From assembly GCA_965263065.1 (NCBI GenBank), contig CBDHGH010000003.1, positions 558,001 through 622,000 on the forward strand: a stretch of 64,000 bases of DNA, read 5' to 3'. The position numbers and the translations under genes are program-made. This DNA comes from TK10-74A sp965263065 (GTDB lineage: Bacteria > Chloroflexota > Dehalococcoidia > Bin125). Of the stretch, positions 34,570 through 42,654 are shown piece by piece; the first letter of the stretch is position 1, and each line of letters begins with the position of its first letter. The notes beneath the pieces are model-generated. The model had not been told where the DNA came from. It was given only the letters and a program-made list of their open reading frames with translations, and ran no database searches.

Positions 34570-36438
34570 TCAGGCGGGGATGTGATACCCCGGCGCGTAG
34601 GCCCAACCGTAGGCGTCATCCGGATGCGTCAGACCGGCCCGCGCGGAGTTCTCCGACAGCAAGGCGTACTGCCGCACGAGGCAGTTGCTCCAGGCGACAT
34701 CAAGGTACTTCTCGTTCCAGGCCTGCCAGTCGTCCCAGGTGCCGTCGATGGCCGCCTGCACCATGCTGGTCCACTCGGGCTCGTCGGCGATGCCGGGCCG
34801 TTCGAGCAGCGGCACGTTCTCGTCCACGGGCGCGTTCATGCGACCGTCGTAGGCGTCGGCGAAGAGCACCGTGACCGCCGGACTGCCCGGCCGCACCCAG
34901 TTCCCGAAGCCGATGATCATGTGATTGAACGAGCCGGTGGTCTGGAGCGTGATCATCTCCGTGTACTCACGCGGGGTGATCTCGGTCTCGATGCCGAACG
35001 CCGCGACCTCCTGCTGTAGGAGTTGCGCGACGGCGGGGGCGTCCAGGCGCTCCGGCAGGATGTCCATCTTGAGGACTTCGCCGCCGGTGAAGCCGGCCGC
35101 CTCGAACAGGCGCCCCGCCTCGGCCCGCGTCGCCTCGGGATCCACCGCGATCGGGTGCGGGTCCAGCTCCGAGACGAACGCCGGAGAGCCTGGCTGCCAG
35201 GGCATGCGGCCGGCGACGTCGAAGACGCCGAAGAAGTCCCGCTGGACGCGGGGGCCGTCGGCGAGCATCAGCACCGCCTGGCGGGCCAGCTTGTTGCGGA
35301 AGGGCTCGGAGTCGGCGCGGAAGCGCAGCACCCGGCCGCCCAAGCCGTAGCCCGAGACCTTGAAGAAGTCCTCGTCGGCGAGCAGGCGCTCTCCGATCTC
35401 GGGGATGCCGATCGGCACGCCGCGATGCGTGTCGATCTCACCGGCCTCAAGCGCGATGCCCATCGCGTTGACGTCCGCGAAGAGGATGTGCTCGATCTTG
35501 TCCAGCAGCGGGGCGCCACCAGAGAAGACCGAGTGGGGGTTGTTGGAGGCGAAGTCCGGGTGCGGGATCTGATCCCAGCCCCGGTTGGGGTCGTAGTTCG
35601 TGAATTGGTAGGGGCCCGTGCCGACGACCACGGCCTCGTCGATGCGCTGCTCGTAGGTCTCGCGGTCGACGATGTTCGTCTGCTCGAGCAGCGTACCGAT
35701 GTATCCCGTCGGCTTGGTCAGCGTCATGCGCACGCTGGAGGCGTCGATCGTCTCAACGCCGTCGATGTTCTGCGACATCAGGTGCATGGGCGAGCCGCCG
35801 CCGCCGGCGTTCTCGTCCTGGATCTCGTTCAAGACCCAGGCGATGTCCTCGGCGTCGAAGGAGCGTCCCGTGTGCCACACGGGGTCGGTGCGGGAGTTGA
35901 TCACCCAGGTCGTGTCGTCCGGGGTCTCCCAGCCGGTGGACAGCACCGGCTGGATCGCGTAGTCGAATTCGGTCGCCCGATGGAAGTTGGGACCAACCTC
36001 GTCCTGCCGCGTGACTCCGCTGGCGCCGACCCGCGCGATGCGCTCGTAGATGCTGCCGTCCTGGTTGTAGCCGGTGTTGTTGCCGGCGTTGTTCAGCCCC
36101 AGGCGAACGAAGTTCGGCGTGGAGGTGTTGCCCCGGCGCAGCGTGCCGCCGGTGGGAGCGCCGGACACGGCCTGCTCTTCGGCCTGTGCCTGCTCTCCCT
36201 CGTCCATGGCCTGCTCTTCGGCCTGCTCTTCGGCCGTGGCCTGTGCGGCCTGCTCTTCGGCCTGCTCCTCGACGGCCGCGGCTGCGGGGGCGGGGGCGGC
36301 GTCATCGTCATCGTCGTCGCCGCCACAGCCGACCAAGGCCAGCCCGGCCGCGCCGACGCCGGCTTTGGCGCTCGCGCCCAGCATGGTGCGACGGCTGATC
36401 CGCCGCGCCCGCATCCGACGCCAGTAGTTCTGCTCCAC
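34570..36438 (-). CDS. Oligopeptide-type solute-binding lipoprotein (SBP3)
   Basis: 622-aa family-5 binding protein. GTG 36438 is the start: AGGAGG ends 6 nt upstream, and the frame then gives EQNYWRRM aligned with the NYW start of the other three. Tat motif SRRTML, lipobox Cys38, six Asp and an Ala/Glu/Gln linker (about 47-95). The mature domain is family 5 (DPVWHTGRSFDAEDIAWVLN; ITPREYTEMI). First gene of cassette 3. Three 13-bp repeats lie directly upstream of its ribosome site. Confidence 0.92.
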   Translation of the reverse strand: MEQNYWRRMRARRISRRTMLGASAKAGVGAAGLALVGCGGDDDDDDAAPAPAAAAVEEQAEEQAAQATAEEQAEEQAMDEGEQAQAEEQAVSGAPTGGTLRRGNTSTPNFVRLGLNNAGNNTGYNQDGSIYERIARVGASGVTRQDEVGPNFHRATEFDYAIQPVLSTGWETPDDTTWVINSRTDPVWHTGRSFDAEDIAWVLNEIQDENAGGGGSPMHLMSQNIDGVETIDASSVRMTLTKPTGYIGTLLEQTNIVDRETYEQRIDEAVVVGTGPYQFTNYDPNRGWDQIPHPDFASNNPHSVFSGGAPLLDKIEHILFADVNAMGIALEAGEIDTHRGVPIGIPEIGERLLADEDFFKVSGYGLGGRVLRFRADSEPFRNKLARQAVLMLADGPRVQRDFFGVFDVAGRMPWQPGSPAFVSELDPHPIAVDPEATRAEAGRLFEAAGFTGGEVLKMDILPERLDAPAVAQLLQQEVAAFGIETEITPREYTEMITLQTTGSFNHMIIGFGNWVRPGSPAVTVLFADAYDGRMNAPVDENVPLLERPGIADEPEWTSMVQAAIDGTWDDWQAWNEKYLDVAWSNCLVRQYALLSENSARAGLTHPDDAYGWAYAPGYHIPA

Positions 36439-36455
36439 GATGCTCCTCCTTCGGT

Positions 36456-36494
36456 TGCTGACGGCACCTGCTGACGGCACCTGCTGACGGCAGG
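36456..36494. repeat. Three tandem 13-bp repeats upstream of SBP3
   Basis: TGCTGACGGCACC, the same again, then TGCTGACGGCAGG, beginning 18 nt upstream of the GTG in the 5' leader. They could be an operator array or an RNA element; nothing similar precedes the other binding-protein genes. Confidence 0.8.
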
Positions 36495-36701
36495 CCCACG
36501 GGGCACTGCCGGACCCTCGTGCTACGGGTCGAAACGCCCAACGACCCGCCAAGAACCGGCGGCATCGTACCACGCGAATCGCCCCGGACACCTGCGGTGT
36601 CCACAGGGGTGCGGACCCCGCATCTGTGTGCCACGGCACAGTGCCCCGAGTGTGCGATGCGCCCACCCCCGGACCGCGCACGATCCCGCGCCCAGAGGCG
36701 C

Positions 36702-38405
36702 TCAGACGGGCGTGGCCGCCCCGTGGCAGCGCTTGTATTTCTTGCCCGATCCGCAGGGGCAGGGGTCGTTGCGGCCGGCGGTTTGCACCGTGACGTCGAC
36801 CATGCCGCCGCTGATCAGCGTGGGCAGGTCGCGCTGCACGATGCCCGTCAGGGCGGCGGCGTCGGGCAGCCCGTGCTCGCACTGGACGGCGGCGATGATC
36901 TCGCTCAGCGGGCGCCGCCCGTTCATCTTGCCGATGCAGCTCGCAATGACCGTCGTGACCGGATAGCCGTCCATCAGGGCCTCGGGCCCCGTCGCGACGA
37001 TTTGGAAGCCCGGCGTGTAGCCGCCCGGTCCCAGCACCGGCTTCTCTTCGAGCCGCAGGTGCGCCGGGAGCGCGGGCACGGCGCGCAGCAGCGCCGAGGG
37101 GTCGCGCAGCAGCGCTTCGGTGGAGTCCTTGCGCTGCTGGAACCACGCCTCCATGCGGTGCACCTCGTCCAGCAGGCCCGCCGGCACGACGCCGCGCTCG
37201 ATGACGGCCCGCTCGTAGCCCTGCGGCGTCTGCCCACCCACGACCTTGACGAAGGCGGCGCGCGGCGTCGCGGCGTCATCGCCGAGGATGCGGCGCGCCT
37301 CCCAGAAGTACGAGTCGGCGCTGCGGTTGGTGCCGTAGAAGAGCTGCGCGGTGAGGCGGAAGTACTGGTACTGCTTGTCGTAGAGCGACTGGTAGGCCCG
37401 CGCGGCCTGGGCGCGGCTGGCGGGGTTCGCGAGCGCGGTGCGCACGTACGTGGCGGCCAGCGTCGCGCCGCCCAGCGCGAGGTGGACGCCCGACGAGAAC
37501 AGCGGGTCCAGGAAGCAGGCGGCGTCGCCGACGAGCACGTAGCCGTCGCCGGCGAACGAGGAGGAGGTGTACGACCAGTCCCGCTCGATCGCCGGCTCGG
37601 CCACCAGCGTCGCCCCGTCGAGCAGCCTGCGCGTGTGCGGCGCCTGGGCGATCTGCGCCTCCAGGAAGCCCCGCGCGCCGTGCTCGCGCAGCCCCGCCTG
37701 CCCCACATCCTTATCGACCACGGCGCCGACGCTGGTGACGCCGGTGTGCAGCGGGATCTTCCACAGCCAGCCGTGCGGGTACGACTCGATGAAGATGTTG
37801 CCGTCGTTGGGTGGGTCGAGGTGCGCGGCGTCGCGGTAGTAGCCGTAGACGGCGAGGTTGCGGAAGAAGTTGTCCCACTGCTGCAACTTGAGCTTGCGAC
37901 TGAGGATCGCCGCCTGGCCGCTGGCGTCGACGGTGAAGCGCGCCGCGATGGCCCCCTGGGCGCCGTCGTGCAGGTAGCGCACGCCGGTCGCCCGCTCGCC
38001 GTCGAAGTCGGCGTCGAGCACCTGATGGTTCTCGCGCACATCGACGCCGTGGGCGCGGGCGTTGTCGAGCAGGATCTTGTCGAACTCGGCGCGCACGACC
38101 TGGAAGGAGGTGGGCCGCTGGCCGGGGTCGTCGGCGAAGTACCAGCTCCAGGGGTCGGGCTCCTTGCCCCAGACCAGCGTCGCGCCGCGCTTGGTGACGA
38201 AGCCCGCCGCCTCGACGGCGGGCATCACGCCCAGCTGCTCGAGCACCGGGATGCTGGCCGGCAGCAGCGACTCGCCCACGTGCTCGCGGGGGAACGTGGT
38301 GCGCTCGAGCAGGATCACGTGCAGGCCGTGGTCGGCGAGCAGCGTGGCGGTGGCGGCGCCGCCGGGCCCGCCGCCGATCACGACGACGTCGCAGGACTCG
38401 CGCAT
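36702..38405 (-). CDS. Flavin-dependent halogenase-like monooxygenase with C-terminal SEC-C motif
   Basis: 567-aa FAD enzyme. Rossmann motif VVVIGGGPGGAATATLLADHG (8-28), GESLLP (44-49), Lys72 in TKRGATLVWG, and GWLWKIP (212-218), which is the WxWxIP motif of flavin halogenases. A second FAD motif (YVLVGDAACFLDPLFSSGVH) follows. The catalytic part resembles the PF04820 group. After it, residues about 450-540 form an extra small alpha/beta or winged-helix-like region. The last 24 residues are a SEC-C zinc motif (GRNDPCPCGSGKKYKRCHG), usually seen on SecA. Halogenase versus geranylgeranyl-reductase-type oxidoreductase cannot be settled from motifs alone. Monocistronic between SBP3 and a small membrane protein; no biosynthetic cluster is visible. 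Confidence 0.85.
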   Translation of the reverse strand: MRESCDVVVIGGGPGGAATATLLADHGLHVILLERTTFPREHVGESLLPASIPVLEQLGVMPAVEAAGFVTKRGATLVWGKEPDPWSWYFADDPGQRPTSFQVVRAEFDKILLDNARAHGVDVRENHQVLDADFDGERATGVRYLHDGAQGAIAARFTVDASGQAAILSRKLKLQQWDNFFRNLAVYGYYRDAAHLDPPNDGNIFIESYPHGWLWKIPLHTGVTSVGAVVDKDVGQAGLREHGARGFLEAQIAQAPHTRRLLDGATLVAEPAIERDWSYTSSSFAGDGYVLVGDAACFLDPLFSSGVHLALGGATLAATYVRTALANPASRAQAARAYQSLYDKQYQYFRLTAQLFYGTNRSADSYFWEARRILGDDAATPRAAFVKVVGGQTPQGYERAVIERGVVPAGLLDEVHRMEAWFQQRKDSTEALLRDPSALLRAVPALPAHLRLEEKPVLGPGGYTPGFQIVATGPEALMDGYPVTTVIASCIGKMNGRRPLSEIIAAVQCEHGLPDAAALTGIVQRDLPTLISGGMVDVTVQTAGRNDPCPCGSGKKYKRCHGAATPV

Positions 38406-38513
38406 GGCGCTCGCTCCTTGTCGGGCAGGGCCTCAACGGGCAGGGCTCCGGCCCGGCCGCGCAGGATTCACCGCGCACTCTACAGCCGGCCGGCGACGAT
38501 CGCCGTCACGCGG

Positions 38514-38873
38514 TCAGTAGATCTCCGGGCAGCCGCTGATCGGTCTCAGGAAGCAGGCCTCGCTCACCTCGACGAGTTGGCCGCCGCGCGCCAGCGGGAC
38601 GAGGCGGATGCCGGGTCGCAGGGCGCTTGACGTCTCCGCGTCCGCCGTATCGGCGGTGTTATCAGCAGTGTTATCAGCGGTGTCCCCGGCGCCGAGGCCG
38701 CTGTCGAAGCCGTCCTGGTAGGCCTGCCGGACGTCGTCCTCGGTCGGGCCGCCGGCGCCCAGCACCCCCACCACGGTCAGCAACGCCACCAGCCCGACGC
38801 CGGCCGCCAGCCCCACGGCGCCCAGTAGCGCCCGGCTGTCGCATCCACGCTGGAGAGCCCGTGCACCGATCAT
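38514..38873 (-). CDS. Small single-TM protein of unknown function
   Basis: 119 aa from ATG 38873 (an in-frame ATG at 38891 is possible). One TM helix (about 17-42), then an extracytoplasmic part with DDVRQAYQDGFDSGLGAG, a Thr/Ala/Asp/Asn repeat (TADNTADNTADTADAE), and a conserved-looking C-terminus with two Cys (ACFLRPISGC) that could form a disulfide. No family recognised. The longer overlapping frame to 39269 runs through repeat DNA and is not credible. Confidence 0.55.
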   Translation of the reverse strand: MIGARALQRGCDSRALLGAVGLAAGVGLVALLTVVGVLGAGGPTEDDVRQAYQDGFDSGLGAGDTADNTADNTADTADAETSSALRPGIRLVPLARGGQLVEVSEACFLRPISGCPEIY

Positions 38874-38969
38874 TGACCGTCCGCCGCCCATCCATGTCGC
38901 GGATTCCGGGGCGCACCTTGAGTCTAGGGCCTGCTGCCGACCCGCGTGCGAAGCCTCCCTTCCGGTCCA

Positions 38970-38998
38970 CCCTCTCCATTGCTCTGCAATGGAGAGGG
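38970..38998. repeat. Palindromic element copy 1
   Basis: Perfect 13-bp arms (CCCTCTCCATTGC / GCAATGGAGAGGG) around TCT, followed by GGTTAGGGGGTGAGGTTCCC-type flank. First of ten copies found, all between 39.0 and 55.4 kb. Confidence 0.85.
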
Positions 38999-39071
38999 GG
39001 TTAGGGGGTGAGGTTCCCACGCAGGGGGTGAGGTTCCCCGCGTCGCGCGGCCGATCGGGTAGATCAAACGA

Positions 39072-39107
39072 CCCCCGGGGTCGCCATGGACATGGCGACC
39101 CCGGGGG
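39072..39107 (-). terminator. Strong hairpin after SBP4
   Basis: Perfect 16-bp stem (CCCCCGGGGTCGCCAT / ATGGCGACCCCGGGGG) with a GGAC loop, 23 nt past the SBP4 stop. No permease genes follow, so here it is most simply a terminator. Confidence 0.75.
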
Positions 39108-39130
39108 GACGGTGCAGAAGCCGCAGACTC

Positions 39131-41422
39131 CTAGGCGTGGCGCACCGCGAGGAAGAACGGCTTGAGTCCCGGATCCGCGTTCCACCACCCGTGGTAGGTA
39201 ATGTTCTTCCGCACCCCGTGCTGGTGCGAGAGGTTGAACAGCGGGATGTTGTACGCCTCCTCGTACCAAATCACGCCCGCCTGCCAGTAGAGTTCGTCCG
39301 CGGCCGCCTTATCGAACGTTTGCTTCGCTTCGTCGATGATCGCTTGGAACTCCAGGTACTCCGGCAGGAAGTCGTCGTCCGCGTTCGTGTGCGAGTACGG
39401 ATTCTCGATGCCCGCGACCAGGCCGTAGGCGAAGCCGGCGCCGGCCGGCGACCCGTTCTTCGTCGCCCCGTTCTGACTCATCAGGAAGGGGAAGGGCACT
39501 GCGTGGTCGCGAATATCGGCCAGCGCGCCGCCGAAGTCCAGGTAGTCCACTTGCACATCGAATCCCACGTCGTTCATCATCTGCTGGATGGCCGGCATGA
39601 AGCGGTCGTCGCCCCAGATGCCGGTCCCGACGTGGAATCGGACCTGGAAGCCGACCTGGCCCGCCTCCTCGAGCAGGGCGCGCGCCTTGTCCGGGTCGTA
39701 GCCCCGGTACCCGGAGGGGCCGAGCGGCAGGTCGTAGCCGGCCGGGAAGGGCGAGACGGCCGGCAACTCGTTGCCGGTCAGCAGGTTGTTGATGATCGCC
39801 TCCCGGTCGAGGGCGTAGTTGGCCGCCTCCCGCACGCGCTTGTCGCGCCAGGGGTTCGGGCCGCCCGTGATCGGGTCGAGGCTCTGGTTGATCGGCAGCT
39901 CGAGCCCCATGACGCGCAGGCCTGAGACGGTGATCACGTGGTGGTCGTCCGTCCCGTCGAACAGCGCGGCGCCGTCCGGGCTGAGGCGATCGGCGACATC
40001 GATCTCCCCCGCCTCCAGGGCGGCGATCCGGGCCGACTCCTCCGGGTAGTAGCGGGCGGTGATCGTCTTGGCCCAGTTCCCGTAGTACATGGTCCCGTTT
40101 TCGTCGGCGGGGCTGGGGAAGAAGTAATCGTTCCACCGCGTGCTGACCATCTCCTGGTCCGGCGTGAAGGAGACGAACTTGTACGGGCCGAAGCCGACCG
40201 GGTTGCGGGCGAAGTGCTCGTCGCCGTTCTCCACGATGTAGTCCCTGGGCGTGACCCACTGGTTGTCGCCGCCCAGCGCCTCCGCCGCGTCCACGTTGGG
40301 CGGGTCCATCCCAACCCGCAGCGAGAGGTCGTCGACCACACGCAGGTCGTCGACGAAGCGGATGCGCGAAGCGACAGCGCCCTGGTAGTCCGGGTTGTAC
40401 TCGGCGAGGCCCAGGGTGCGTTCGTAGAACCACTTCAGGCGCTCGGCGTCGAACGGCTCACCGTTGTGGAAGCTGATGCCGGGCTGCACCGTCATCAGGA
40501 AAGCGGTGTTTTGCTCCACGAACTCGTAGCCCACGAGGCCGCCGCTCCGCAGGTAGTTGTGGCCACGGTCCGTGCCCAAGGGCGGGTGGAAGTGCAGTTG
40601 GTTGGTGATGGTGGCGCCCCCCTGGTTGGTACCGACGTCCAGTGAGGCCGGGAAGGCGGGGTAGCCGATGCGCAGCGAGGCATCCGTGTTGATGCCGGTG
40701 GGGCCCTCCGGCTCCGCGGCCGCCATGGCCGCGGCCTCGGCGGCCTGCCCGGCGGCGGCGGACGCCTCCCCGGCGGCAGCCGCGGCGGCGGCAGCGGCCT
40801 CGGCGGCGTTGTCGATGGCGGCCTGGGCGGCCGCCTCGGTGGCGGTGCCGGCCTCGACGGCCGCAGCGACGTCACGAGCGGCCTGGGCGGCGGCCTCGGC
40901 CGCCTCGGCGGCGGCGTCCGCGACGGCCGCGGCAGCGGCGTCGCCGGCAGCGCCAGCGGCGTCGGCGGCCTGGGCGGCCGCGGCAGCCGCGGCTTCCGCG
41001 GCGGCGGCCGCGTTGGCGGCGTCTTCCGACTCGGCCGCCTCGGCGGCCAAGGCGGCGGCGGCATCGGCGGCGCTGGCCGCCTGCGAGGCGGCGGCGGAGG
41101 CCTCGCCGGCGGCGTCTGCCGCGTCGGCCGCAGCGGCGGAGGCCTCGCCTGCGGCATCTGCCGCCTCGGCCGCAACGGCGGCCGCAGCCTCGGATTCGGC
41201 GGCGCGCGCCTCCCCGGCGGCGACGGCCGCGGCGGCGGCCTCTTCCGCGGCCGCGGCGGCCCGTTCCGCGGCCACGACCCCGGCGTCGGGCTCGTCGTCG
41301 TCGCCGCAGCCGACGAGCGCCAGCCCGGCAACTCCAACGCCGGCTTTGGCGCTGGCTCCCAACATGGTGCGACGCGAGATCTTTCGCTGTCGCAGGGCGG
41401 TCCAGTAGTTCCGGTTGCTCAT
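39131..41422 (-). CDS. Orphan oligopeptide-type binding lipoprotein with ~190-residue Ala-rich linker (SBP4)
   Basis: 763-aa family-5 binding protein; ATG 41422 with AAAGGGGA upstream. Tat motif SRRTML, lipid Cys39, Asp cluster, then residues 49-237 of Ala/Glu/Asp-rich low complexity with internal repetition (AGEASAAA). The binding domain follows (ISFHNGEPFDAERLKWFYERT; VREAANYALDREAIINNLL). Unlike SBP1-3 it has no adjacent permease genes; it may share permeases with a cassette or work with a distant set. The upstream region is AT-rich and carries a direct repeat of CTTTGGTAAA. Confidence 0.92.
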   Translation of the reverse strand: MSNRNYWTALRQRKISRRTMLGASAKAGVGVAGLALVGCGDDDEPDAGVVAAERAAAAAEEAAAAAVAAGEARAAESEAAAAVAAEAADAAGEASAAAADAADAAGEASAAASQAASAADAAAALAAEAAESEDAANAAAAAEAAAAAAAQAADAAGAAGDAAAAAVADAAAEAAEAAAQAARDVAAAVEAGTATEAAAQAAIDNAAEAAAAAAAAAGEASAAAGQAAEAAAMAAAEPEGPTGINTDASLRIGYPAFPASLDVGTNQGGATITNQLHFHPPLGTDRGHNYLRSGGLVGYEFVEQNTAFLMTVQPGISFHNGEPFDAERLKWFYERTLGLAEYNPDYQGAVASRIRFVDDLRVVDDLSLRVGMDPPNVDAAEALGGDNQWVTPRDYIVENGDEHFARNPVGFGPYKFVSFTPDQEMVSTRWNDYFFPSPADENGTMYYGNWAKTITARYYPEESARIAALEAGEIDVADRLSPDGAALFDGTDDHHVITVSGLRVMGLELPINQSLDPITGGPNPWRDKRVREAANYALDREAIINNLLTGNELPAVSPFPAGYDLPLGPSGYRGYDPDKARALLEEAGQVGFQVRFHVGTGIWGDDRFMPAIQQMMNDVGFDVQVDYLDFGGALADIRDHAVPFPFLMSQNGATKNGSPAGAGFAYGLVAGIENPYSHTNADDDFLPEYLEFQAIIDEAKQTFDKAAADELYWQAGVIWYEEAYNIPLFNLSHQHGVRKNITYHGWWNADPGLKPFFLAVRHA

Positions 41423-41524
41423 GACAATCCCCTTTCTGGATTCCCGGCTGCCCCTTTGTGAGACCGCTCGGTACACGAGCTTTCATAGAATAGATCGTGG
41501 GGGGGTGTGGGGAGGGCTAGTGGT

Positions 41525-41545
41525 CTTTGGTAAACTTTTGGTAAA
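41525..41545. repeat. Adjacent direct repeats upstream of SBP4
   Basis: CTTTGGTAAA (41525-41534) followed immediately by CTTTTGGTAAA (41535-41545), in the AT-rich control region about 100 bp upstream of the ATG. Possible regulator binding site. Confidence 0.6.
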
Positions 41546-41611
41546 ATCTTCTTATTTCCCTATTGACATGGCGTTTTATGTCGCTTGGGGCGGTGGGAAA
41601 CTCACCCCGAA

Positions 41612-41645
41612 CCCCCTCTCCGTTGCAGAGCAATGGATGAGGGGG
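41612..41645. repeat. Palindromic element copy 2 (degenerate)
   Basis: CCCCCTCTCCGTTGC... CAATGGATGAGGGGG; right arm has an insertion and left arm a substitution relative to the consensus. Confidence 0.65.
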
Positions 41646-41690
41646 AATCAGAGGGGATGGGGGCGGAGGGCCAAGGGTGAGGTCGGGCGT

Positions 41691-41752
41691 CGGCTAGCCA
41701 CCCCGCCGTGTATCCGCTATACTGCGATGGAGACACGCGGACCGCGGTTGTT
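41691..41752 (+). repeat. Promoter-box-containing repeat, copy A
   Basis: About 62 bp, roughly 80% identical to 42024-42085, centred on TCCGCTATACTGCGATGGAGA. It is followed 81 bp later by a GTGCA-rich block (41833-41857: GTGCATATG, GGTGCAAG, TCGTGCACG). No gene follows on this strand. Confidence 0.7.
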
Positions 41753-41969
41753 CCGGGCAGGAGCGCCGGTGCGTCGCCCGTGCCCACCCCGGTCCCACCC
41801 CTCGCTCACTCCCCGCCCAACCCGCTGAATTCGTGCATATGGGTGCAAGATCGTGCACGCGCCGGACTCGCGGCGCGCGCCGCTGGCGATCGGCGTGGTC
41901 GCGACACGCCCCTCCCCCGGGAGACGGCCGGAACCTCACCCCCTACTCGCCCCCATTCCCCTTCTGGTC

Positions 41970-42001
41970 CCCCCTCTCCAGTTGAACCGCTGGAGAGGGG
42001 G
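41970..42001. repeat. Palindromic element copy 3
   Basis: Perfect 12-bp arms CCCCCTCTCCAG / CTGGAGAGGGGG around an 8-nt loop, flanked by GCCAGGGGGTGGGGTTCC. Confidence 0.8.
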
Positions 42002-42023
42002 CCAGGGGGTGGGGTTCCGCGGT

Positions 42024-42085
42024 CGCCTAGCCACATCGCCAGGCGTCCGCTATACTGCGATGGAGACCCGCGCAGCGCGGTCGCT
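42024..42085 (+). repeat. Promoter-box-containing repeat, copy B
   Basis: Second copy of the 41691-41752 block. Here the downstream GTGCA-rich part is a 10-bp tandem array (GTGCACACTC twice, CTGCACACTC, CTGCGC) at 42124-42157. Confidence 0.7.
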
Positions 42086-42469
42086 ACAGGCAAGGGCGGG
42101 GGTGCTGAAGCCCCGATCAACCCGTGCACACTCGTGCACACTCCTGCACACTCCTGCGCCCAGATGACACCCACTGACCGCCCCTGACCCCGCCTGAGCG
42201 CCCCCGAACCCCCAGAAACGCCAGTGATTATGGGCTTTGTCGCGATACACCCCCCTCTCGGGCGGGGGAAAACCGCGGGACGCGTGCACGACCCCCTCCT
42301 CGCCCCACCCCCCTGCGGCGGTCACGGCGATCCGATCGCAGGTCCGGCGGTCGCGCCAGGGGCCCGCGGGCATCCCGCGGCACACCCCGGCGACATCGGC
42401 GCGGGCGGGCAGGCGAGGGCGGGGGGATCTCGGTCAGCCAACCGATCTCGGTCGGCGGTGGGTCTTGCG

Positions 42470-42546
42470 TGGCGCGCCCGGAGGGACTCGAACCCCCGAC
42501 CCTCAGATCCGAAGTCTGATGCTCTGTTCCACTGAGCTACGGGCGC
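42470..42546 (-). tRNA. tRNA-Arg (anticodon TCG)
   Basis: Complete cloverleaf on the minus strand: acceptor GCGCCCG/CGGGCGC, D-stem GCTC/GAGC, anticodon stem TCAGA/TCTGA with loop CTTCGGA, T-arm with TTCGAGT, discriminator G and encoded CCA. Anticodon TCG reads CGA. Confidence 0.95.
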
Positions 42547-42654
42547 CTGCCGTCGTCCGGAGCATCGTGCCCCGGACCCCCCAATCGTAGCGCTTCGCGC
42601 GCCGGCCCCGCCGAGCGCAGCCGACGCCTCGCGGCTGCCGGACCTGCCGTGTAG

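Larger units (their letters stand above)
41423..42469. other. 1-kb non-coding region upstream of SBP4
   Basis: No credible gene. It contains an unusually AT-rich patch (41520-41580) with CTTTGGTAAA/CTTTTGGTAAA direct repeats (41525-41545), likely the SBP4 control region. It also has two degenerate palindromic elements (41612-41645, 41970-42001), a duplicated block around TCCGCTATACTGCGATGGAGA (41691-41752 and 42024-42085), and GTGCA-rich repeats. Short open frames here are low-complexity or repeat-derived. Confidence 0.7.

Noticed and set aside
23810..41422. Complete oligopeptide transporters
   Set aside because: Each cassette has one binding protein and two permeases but no ATPase genes (no Walker A/ABC signature found), so they are incomplete as encoded here.
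41563..41568. Consensus TTGACA on the plus strand as a promoter
   Set aside because: No -10 box at 16-18 nt and no gene downstream.
41806..42385. Several 100-160-codon frames between SBP4 and tRNA-Arg
   Set aside because: They run through palindromic elements and GTGCA repeats, lack ribosome sites and show no conserved pattern.
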